Of a DNA stretch of 64,000 nucleotides, positions 61,997 to 64,000 are shown piece by piece. This stretch comes from Roseivirga sp. UBA6052. Its GTDB lineage: Bacteria > Bacteroidota > Bacteroidia > Cytophagales > Cyclobacteriaceae. Position numbers and translations under genes: made by a program. The stretch's first letter is position 1; the number at the start of each line of letters is the position of its first letter. The stretch is taken from NCBI GenBank assembly GCA_002427755.1, contig DIYO01000004.1, forward strand, positions 124,001 to 188,000, read 5' to 3'. A model generated the notes under the pieces. It saw only the letters and a program-made list of their open reading frames with translations. It had not been told where the DNA came from and did no database searches.

Positions 61997-62040
61997 CCTT
62001 TTTATTGATCAAGAGGTTGAACCCACTCAAGATCATTACT

Positions 62041-62766
62041 ATGAAACTTAAGGCTCTATCTATTCTGATTGTCAGTCTCATTACTTTTGAGTCTTGCGCT
62101 CAGACCCAACCTGCAGACAATACAGAGGAACGTTATACCTTCAAACAAGGCGACCCAAACGGTATCGGAAAATGGTATATGGGACGACAAATTGCTTATG
62201 TCATGGGCTATCAAGGCATGTCTTGGTTAGATAGGGCCACTAGAGAGAAGGAAGAAGCTACGAGCCAGTTGATCGAAAACATGAATCTCAAATCGGGTGA
62301 AGTAATTGCCGACATTGGTGCAGGTTCAGGTTATCACGTATTCAGAATGGCGCCCAAAGTCTCTCCGGGAAAGGTATATGCTGTAGACATTCAAAGAGAA
62401 ATGCTCGCTGCGATACAAATGAAAAAGAATAGGCAATCGGTGCAGAACATTGAGACCGTAAGAGGAACTGAAGAAGCTGTGAACCTACCACCAAATTCTA
62501 TTGATAAAGTGCTTATGGTAGATGTATATCACGAATTCAGTTTCCCTTACGAAACTATGCTTTCCATAAAAGAAGCCTTAAAGCCTTCAGGAAAAGTTTA
62601 TCTGATAGAGTATCGAGCTGAAGACCGTTCCGTACCTATCAAAGAAATTCATAAAATGACTGAAGCGCAGTCAGTCAAAGAGATGAAAGCTGCAGGTTTC
62701 AAGCTTCAAGAAAATATCTCTAACCTACCTTGGCAGCATTGTATGGTCTTTGTTTTAGATAAATAA
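62041..62766 (+). CDS. Class I SAM-dependent methyltransferase lipoprotein
   Basis: This 241-residue protein starts at the ATG at 62041 with a lipoprotein signal (MKLKALSILIVSLITFESC). The Rossmann-type methyltransferase domain follows: VIADIGAGSGYHVFRMA is motif I, and VYAVDIQREML is the SAM-binding acidic stretch. An envelope-anchored methyltransferase is unusual, since SAM is cytoplasmic, but such annotated proteins exist in Bacteroidota. The frame is open from 61831, but that extension has no family support. Confidence 0.85.
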   Translation: MKLKALSILIVSLITFESCAQTQPADNTEERYTFKQGDPNGIGKWYMGRQIAYVMGYQGMSWLDRATREKEEATSQLIENMNLKSGEVIADIGAGSGYHVFRMAPKVSPGKVYAVDIQREMLAAIQMKKNRQSVQNIETVRGTEEAVNLPPNSIDKVLMVDVYHEFSFPYETMLSIKEALKPSGKVYLIEYRAEDRSVPIKEIHKMTEAQSVKEMKAAGFKLQENISNLPWQHCMVFVLDK

Positions 62767-62791
62767 TTGAGAATTTCTCATTCATTGAGGA

Positions 62792-63481
62792 ATGAAAAAC
62801 AAAGATCTTAGGTTACTTAGCATAACTACAGCAGTAACCATGAATTCTTCCTATTTAGACGCAACCCACTTTTTGGATTTTGGAAACCAATTAATCCAGG
62901 ATATCATAAAAGAATTCAAAACAGATACACTTTCGGATAAAGAAAAAGCTATTGGTATCTATCTTAAAATTAGAGATGGGTGGAGATATGACCCTTACTC
63001 TATCAGTTTATCAAGAGATCATTATAAGGCCAGTAACATTGCGGGTAAAACCTCTGGTAATTGTGTAGATAAATCAGTTTTGCTGGTTGCCTCATTAAGA
63101 GCGCTAGGCATACCTGCTCGCATTCACTTGGGCAAAGTCAAAAATCATATTGCTGTTGAGCGATTGACTGAGAAATTCGGTTCTAATGAATTGACACCTC
63201 ACGGTATGGTGAATGTGCAAATCAATGGTAAATGGCTTAAAATGTCTCCAGCTTTCAATAAAGAATTATGTGAGCGTTTCAAGGTAGAACCATTAGATTT
63301 CGATGGAGAAAACGACTCTTTTTTACAGCAATACAATGCGGAAGGAAGTTTATTTATGGAGTACACAGAAGACTACGGTTTCTTTGAAGATGTGCCTGTA
63401 GAGTTTATGAAGCAAAATGTAGAGGAACACTACCCACATATTTTCAAGAAAAATCAAAACCAGAAAGAGTTCAAGCTCTAA
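62792..63481 (+). CDS. Transglutaminase-like domain protein
   Basis: This 229-residue soluble protein has the transglutaminase/papain-like core. The cysteine is in SGNCVDKSVLLVASLRALG and the histidine in TPHGMVNVQINGKW. The usual catalytic aspartate (VDPT) is replaced by MSPAF, so full protease activity is doubtful. Function is unknown. It lies 8 bp before the RluA-type gene. Confidence 0.85.
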   Translation: MKNKDLRLLSITTAVTMNSSYLDATHFLDFGNQLIQDIIKEFKTDTLSDKEKAIGIYLKIRDGWRYDPYSISLSRDHYKASNIAGKTSGNCVDKSVLLVASLRALGIPARIHLGKVKNHIAVERLTEKFGSNELTPHGMVNVQINGKWLKMSPAFNKELCERFKVEPLDFDGENDSFLQQYNAEGSLFMEYTEDYGFFEDVPVEFMKQNVEEHYPHIFKKNQNQKEFKL

Positions 63482-63489
63482 TGCATTGA

Positions 63490-64000
63490 TTGGTTAAAAA
63501 CCAGATAGACCATATCGTTCCAAAGCTAGCGGAGCCCATTAGACTGCAAGACTACGCCAAGGACATCTTTTTATATGCCCCAACAAAAACAGCCATTAAA
63601 AAAGCAATGAAGCGAGGCTTGTTATTGGTAGACAGCCAAGCCACTCAAGAAGGCATCTGGATTAAAGGAGGGGAAACCATCTCACTCTTAATAGAAGAAT
63701 CTAAGCCATTGACCAAAGAACTCAACCTCAACTTAGAAGTAATCTATGAAGATGATTCACTAGCTGTTATCAATAAACCAGCAGGCATTCTGGTGAGTGG
63801 CAATAAATTCGTGACTATAGCCAATGGCTTAAAACAAAACCTAACACCTAGTAAGGAGAAAGATGCCTGCAGCCCTCAATTAATCCATCGACTTGACTAT
63901 GGAACAACCGGTGTTTTGTTGGCCGCAAAAACAGCATCAGCACTAAGAAACCTGAGCAGACAATTTCAGAACAGTCAAGTTGAAAAGACCTATCTAGCTA
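63490..64000 (+). CDS. RluA-family pseudouridine synthase, 3' end outside window
   Basis: The frame runs off the right edge. A TGA sits directly before the TTG at 63490, and no in-frame ATG comes earlier than about residue 40, so the start is TTG. The 170 visible residues include an S4-like N-terminal region, INKPAGILV, and the RluA motif HRLDYGTTGVLL containing the catalytic aspartate. RluA enzymes change specific uridines in rRNA or tRNA to pseudouridine. The target cannot be predicted from this part. Confidence 0.9.
   Translation, partial: MVKNQIDHIVPKLAEPIRLQDYAKDIFLYAPTKTAIKKAMKRGLLLVDSQATQEGIWIKGGETISLLIEESKPLTKELNLNLEVIYEDDSLAVINKPAGILVSGNKFVTIANGLKQNLTPSKEKDACSPQLIHRLDYGTTGVLLAAKTASALRNLSRQFQNSQVEKTYLA

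Noticed and set aside
61831..62040. A 70-residue N-terminal extension of the methyltransferase.
   Set aside because: It overlaps the DUF3784 gene in another frame and would bury the lipoprotein signal that begins at 62041.
1..64000. CRISPR arrays, insertion sequences, prophage genes, integrases and tRNA or rRNA genes.
   Set aside because: I looked for regular repeats, transposase motifs and tRNA-like cloverleaf sequences and saw none that hold up.

Overview
The window looks like a chromosomal segment of a marine or soil-type Bacteroidota bacterium, most likely of the Cytophagales (Roseivirga/Fulvivirga/Marivirga-like). This rests on the AT-rich sequence, the fused cbb3 oxidase subunit CcoNO with a short single-haem CcoP, the DUF6155, DUF2141, DUF3784, YciH, MenA and sortilin-like BNR proteins, ribosome-binding sites that are mostly not Shine-Dalgarno-like, and at least one TAnnTTTG-type -7 promoter element. 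The genus is inference; no rRNA, tRNA, CRISPR array, prophage or insertion sequence is visible.

Layout. 1-1.3 kb: the 3' part of a TlpA-like thioredoxin gene and a convergent DUF6155 gene. 1.5-8.6 kb: one 2382-residue protein that I do not recognise, with a broken copy of the start of the DUF6155 gene on its far side (8726-8773), so that near-identical 45-bp direct repeats bracket it. 8.8-18.9 kb: a quinone-oxidoreductase-like MDR gene, then a sugar locus. In that locus a binding-protein ABC importer and a GH65 enzyme are transcribed leftward, while an AraC regulator, a GH32 enzyme and a nucleoside-phosphorylase-like gene are transcribed rightward from a shared control region. 19-26 kb: PEP carboxylase, a dienelactone hydrolase, a perfect 18-bp bidirectional terminator, a large secreted BNR/sortilin-like protein and YciH.

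26.3-39.4 kb is a microaerobic respiration island, all on the minus strand except one outer-membrane protein gene. Operon 1 is ccoNO-ccoQ-ccoP-ccoG-ccoH-TauE/SafE-like. Operon 2 is a divergent universal stress protein, ccoI, ccoS (55 codons) and an oxygen-independent coproporphyrinogen oxidase (hemN). A tandem UspA protein and an Fnr-type regulator complete it. TGAT-N4-ATCA boxes, one of them degenerate, lie 60-95 bp upstream of the three leftward units, so the island is probably an Fnr regulon.

39.5-45.3 kb: an arginase/agmatinase-family gene, argS, glutathione peroxidase and menA in one tight run, divergent from a fold-III arginine decarboxylase. 45.3-54.3 kb: mixed metabolic and envelope genes (ArsC-like reductase, aldo/keto reductase, DinB/YfiT, VOC proteins, a FGE-like protein, a DUF819 transporter, a GH109-like oxidoreductase).

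54.3-63.5 kb: all genes on the plus strand. Two blocks each begin with a short Crp/Fnr regulator and then carry a SRPBCC protein, an SDR and small membrane or secreted proteins; a lipoprotein methyltransferase and a transglutaminase-like protein follow. The window ends inside an RluA-type pseudouridine synthase gene.
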